DNA of 64,000 nt from the NCBI RefSeq assembly GCF_000972495.1, contig NZ_LATM01000001.1:1009085-1073084 (forward strand). The letters run 5' to 3'. How positions within the stretch are numbered: position 1 is the first letter of the stretch; every line of letters starts with the position of its first letter. The position numbers were made by a program, and so were the translations under genes. The notes under the pieces were generated by a model. The model was not told where the DNA came from. It was given only the letters and a program-made list of their open reading frames with translations, and made no database searches. Of this stretch, positions 61,569-64,000 are shown piece after piece. This DNA is from Hymenobacter terrenus. Its GTDB lineage: Bacteria; Bacteroidota; Bacteroidia; Cytophagales; Hymenobacteraceae.

Positions 61569-62663
61569 TCATTTCCCACCGGCAGCCCGAGCAGAATTAA
61601 TAGAATGGAGGAGCCACTCGAAAAAGCGAATCCATCGCGGCCGCTGGTTTTCAAACAGCACTCCTAACCCGCCAGCCACCAACCCAACCCCCAGCACCAC
61701 CTGCCACATCTGCTGCAAATCATTAACCCGCCAGCCGAAAACAACCCGCCACAGTACGATGAGCGGAAAGTGCAGCACGTAGAGCGGAAAGGATAAATCG
61801 GCCGCCCTTCGCAGAGGCTTCACCCACCCGTGGCTCAGGGCCGGGTGCCCACCCGGCAAGCTCCAGATGGCCAAACCAACCAGCCCCCCAACCACCCAGT
61901 CGGTCGCAAACTGCGCCGTCATGAACAGCGGCGCCGCCCCCACCGCCCCAGGCAGCGCCGGCAAGTACGCGACCGCCAGCCCAGCCAAAAGGAGAAATAG
62001 CCCAACCAAAACCCACCCATAGCGCACAACAAGCCCTGGCTTTGGCAGCCGAAAAGCCCAAACCTCGCAAAGCCAAATGGGCATCAGCAGCAGAATTTTG
62101 GGGCCGGCAATGAGGCTGGCCGCCGCCAGCCACCACCATGTCTTACGATTTGCCGCCCGGTAAAACCAAAGGCCATAGATGAGGTAATACCAGAACTCGT
62201 AGCTCAGCGACCACAGGGGTGAATTGAGTGGTGGCGCCGCCGACAGCAAGCCCGCTTCGTTGCCAAAGAAGGCACTTAGCACGTAGCGCAGCCAGGAATA
62301 TTCCCGCACGTACCGCACCGTCAGGAAGGCGTCCGAACGAACCACCACAAATTCAACCAACGCCGTCACAACCAAGGCCGGCACCAGCACCGAGTACAGA
62401 CGGCTGAGGCGGGCAATGGCGTATTGCTGGGGCCCTCGGTTGTTTCCGCTGGTGGTGAAAGCAATGACGTAGCTGGAAATCACAAAAAACACCACCACCG
62501 CCGCGTGCGAGGCCTTGCCCAAGGCTTCGTGCGTAGCCGGGTAGGCGGTAGTCCATTGGCTGCTGACGTGGAAAACCAGCACGACCAATGCCGCCACTAT
62601 GCGCTGAACATCGAGCATGATGCTCGTACTGGTGCTGATGTTTTGCTTCCGTAAGTCAACCAT
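61569..62663 (-). CDS. acyltransferase 3 family membrane protein
   Basis: This 364-residue inner-membrane protein has about ten hydrophobic segments. The family start LDVQRIVAALVVLVFHVSSQ contains the His of the proposed active site. VVVFFVISSYVIAF, RLSRLYSVLVPALVV and PLWSLSYEFWYYLIYG are also typical. Members transfer acyl groups to sugars or lipids at the envelope. The ATG at 62663 gives a short hydrophilic lead. The gene is separated from the E2 gene by a terminator. Confidence 0.9.
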   Translation of the reverse strand: MVDLRKQNISTSTSIMLDVQRIVAALVVLVFHVSSQWTTAYPATHEALGKASHAAVVVFFVISSYVIAFTTSGNNRGPQQYAIARLSRLYSVLVPALVVTALVEFVVVRSDAFLTVRYVREYSWLRYVLSAFFGNEAGLLSAAPPLNSPLWSLSYEFWYYLIYGLWFYRAANRKTWWWLAAASLIAGPKILLLMPIWLCEVWAFRLPKPGLVVRYGWVLVGLFLLLAGLAVAYLPALPGAVGAAPLFMTAQFATDWVVGGLVGLAIWSLPGGHPALSHGWVKPLRRAADLSFPLYVLHFPLIVLWRVVFGWRVNDLQQMWQVVLGVGLVAGGLGVLFENQRPRWIRFFEWLLHSINSARAAGGK

Positions 62664-62715
62664 TTTACTCGCACTGCGTGCTTTACCGCTCGTTGCCGGC
62701 TTATTTTATTCTGGC

Positions 62716-62748
62716 AAAAAAAAACCAGCCGGTTATGGCTGGTTTTTT
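62716..62748 (-). terminator. terminator of the E2 gene
   Basis: On the minus strand AAACCAGCCATAACC and GGCTGGTTT pair, and a T-run follows. It lies directly downstream of the E2 stop codon. Confidence 0.75.
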
Positions 62749-62766
62749 CAGTTCACCGCTTCAGGC

Positions 62767-64000
62767 TCAAATCAGCATACGCAAGGGGTCTTCCAGCAGG
62801 CCTTTCAAGGTCTGAAGGAAGGCGGCACCGGTGGCGCCGTCCACCACACGGTGGTCGCAGCTCAGCGTCACTTTCATGATGTTGCCAATTACAATCTGAC
62901 CATCCTTCACGACGGGTGTCTGCTTGATACCGCCCACGGCCAGGATGCAGGCATCGGGCGGGTTGATGATGGCCGTAAACTCTTCAATGCCAAACATGCC
63001 CAGGTTGGAGATGGTGAAGGTGCTCCCCTCCCACTCGGCGGGCTGCAGCTTCTTGCTCTTGGCCTTGCCGGCCAGCTCTTTCACCTCGTTGGCAATTTGC
63101 GAGAGGCCTTTCTGGTCGGCGTTGCGCACCACGGGCACCAGCAGGCCTTCGTCCACGGCCACAGCCACCCCAATGTTTATCAGCTTGTTCTGGCGAATCT
63201 TATCACCAAGCCACGACGAATTCACGGCCGGGTGCTGGCGCAGGCCCATAGCCGTCGCCTTCAGCACCAGGTCATTGAAGGAAAGCTTCACCGGCGACAG
63301 CTCATTGAGCTTGCTCCGTGTCTCGATGGCCTTGTCCATGTTGATTTCCATCGTGAGATAGAAATGCGGGGCCGTAAATAAGCTTTCCGACAGGCGCTTG
63401 GCAATTACCTTGCGCATCTGCGATACGGGCGTATCGGTGTAGGCATCGGAAGCGGGGCTGGCCGCGCTCGGAGCCGGAGCCGCGGCTTGCGGCTGAGCGG
63501 CCGGAGCCGGTGCGGTCGCTGGGGCAGCCACAGCCGCCGGAGCCGCTTGCGCAACCGGAGTAGCAGCGCCGGAAGGCTGGAAGTTCTCCACGTCGCGCTG
63601 CACGATGCGGCCGTTATCGCCGCTGCCTACTACTTCCGCGAGATTAATACCCTTTTCTTTGGCAATGCTCTTGGCCAAGGGCGAGGCCAGAATGCGGCCA
63701 CCCGGAGCGGCCGCAGCCGGCTGGGCAGGTGCCGCCGACTGAGCGGGCGCCGAGACCGGCGCCGCAGTTTCAGCGGGTTTCGAGGCTTCGGCGGGAGCGG
63801 CAGCCGATGCAGCACTTCCACCGCTTTGGCCACCCAGCAGGGCTTGGATATCGGCTCCTTCTTCGCCAATAATGGCAAGGATGCCGTCAACGGCCACAGC
63901 TTCGCCGGCTTTGGGGCCAGTGTAGAGCAGGGTGCCGTCTTCGTAGTTTTCCAGTTCCATGGTGGCCTTGTCGGTTTCGACTTCGGCCAGAATATCACCG
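62767..64000 (-). CDS. pyruvate dehydrogenase E2, N-terminus cut by window edge
   Basis: The minus-strand gene runs off the window at 64000. It encodes the dihydrolipoamide acetyltransferase of the pyruvate dehydrogenase complex. The first visible part is the lipoyl domain, whose lipoylated lysine lies in ETDKATMELEN (the part just inside the window). An Ala/Pro-rich linker follows, then the peripheral subunit-binding domain (RILASPLAKSIAKEKG, VVGSGDNGRIVQRDV). A second Ala/Pro linker leads to the catalytic domain with FTISNLGMFGIEEFTAIINP and the active-site SCDHRVVDGA. About 410 residues are visible. The annotated internal ATG at 63960 is not the true start. Confidence 0.93.
   Translation of the reverse strand, partial: GDILAEVETDKATMELENYEDGTLLYTGPKAGEAVAVDGILAIIGEEGADIQALLGGQSGGSAASAAAPAEASKPAETAAPVSAPAQSAAPAQPAAAAPGGRILASPLAKSIAKEKGINLAEVVGSGDNGRIVQRDVENFQPSGAATPVAQAAPAAVAAPATAPAPAAQPQAAAPAPSAASPASDAYTDTPVSQMRKVIAKRLSESLFTAPHFYLTMEINMDKAIETRSKLNELSPVKLSFNDLVLKATAMGLRQHPAVNSSWLGDKIRQNKLINIGVAVAVDEGLLVPVVRNADQKGLSQIANEVKELAGKAKSKKLQPAEWEGSTFTISNLGMFGIEEFTAIINPPDACILAVGGIKQTPVVKDGQIVIGNIMKVTLSCDHRVVDGATGAAFLQTLKGLLEDPLRMLI

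Overview
The window is chromosomal DNA from a GC-rich member of the Bacteroidota, most likely a Hymenobacter-like Cytophagales. Support comes from several directions. Secreted proteins carry type IX secretion (T9SS) C-terminal sorting domains. The families DUF3276 (PUR), DUF3822 and DUF5103 are present, and they are typical of this phylum. Promoter-like sequences follow the Bacteroidota pattern TTG-N17-23-TAnnTTTG, best seen upstream of tRNA-Leu and of the small gene at 27537. Intergenic regions are full of long palindromic repeats. No transposase, integrase, rRNA or CRISPR array was found. The genus assignment is inference.

Layout. 1-1010: tRNA-Leu(CAG) and a frameshifted SAM methyltransferase. 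1173-3362: an M61 peptidase with a PDZ domain. 3629-8963: a five-gene operon encoding a coiled-coil protein, a PspA-like membrane protein, a solute-binding protein fused to OmpA, an ABC permease and an ABC ATPase. 9329-18493: a cyanophycinase-like lipoprotein, an MBL-fold hydrolase and two T9SS cargo proteins, one of which has a stop codon inside its sorting domain. 19051-31968: housekeeping and transport genes (SSS symporter, TonB-like protein, MsbA-type exporter, two NUDIX enzymes, DUF3822-coaD, YfcE-type phosphoesterase, threonine aldolase, Na+/H+ antiporter, protein phosphatase, AlkA-like glycosylase). 32244-40737: 2H phosphoesterase, DinB, a large AsmA-like protein, a beta-propeller lipoprotein, an ABC-F ATPase and an M28 peptidase. 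40917-42220: a small AT-richer patch with a gene remnant, an unknown gene and a frameshifted DinB gene. 42280-46732: a tightly coupled PhoX-like / leucine-rich-repeat / di-haem peroxidase operon. 46891-55877: DUF5103, M48 protease, YchF, DUF3276, DUF58, small membrane proteins, an SDR and an AraC-type regulator. 56010-56440: a composite block of four repeat families. 57338-59015: a TssD-toxin fusion with its probable immunity gene. 59305-64000: PH-domain protein, deoxyhypusine-synthase homologue, HslV, an acyltransferase and the start-truncated pyruvate dehydrogenase E2.

Two parts stand out as systems. The 3629-8963 operon looks like an envelope-spanning ABC device. Its binding protein has an N-terminal membrane anchor and a C-terminal peptidoglycan-binding OmpA domain, and it is encoded with a PspA/IM30-like protein. 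The 57338-59015 pair looks like a specialised type VI secretion effector of the Bacteroidota T6SS, made of a TssD tube subunit fused to a CdiA-type PD-(D/E)XK nuclease, followed by an overlapping immunity gene. No other T6SS gene lies in the window.

Two genes need a one-base correction to read through (methyltransferase near 850, DinB near 42137) and one has an in-frame stop (16781-16783). These are either genuine decay or assembly errors, and read-level data would decide.
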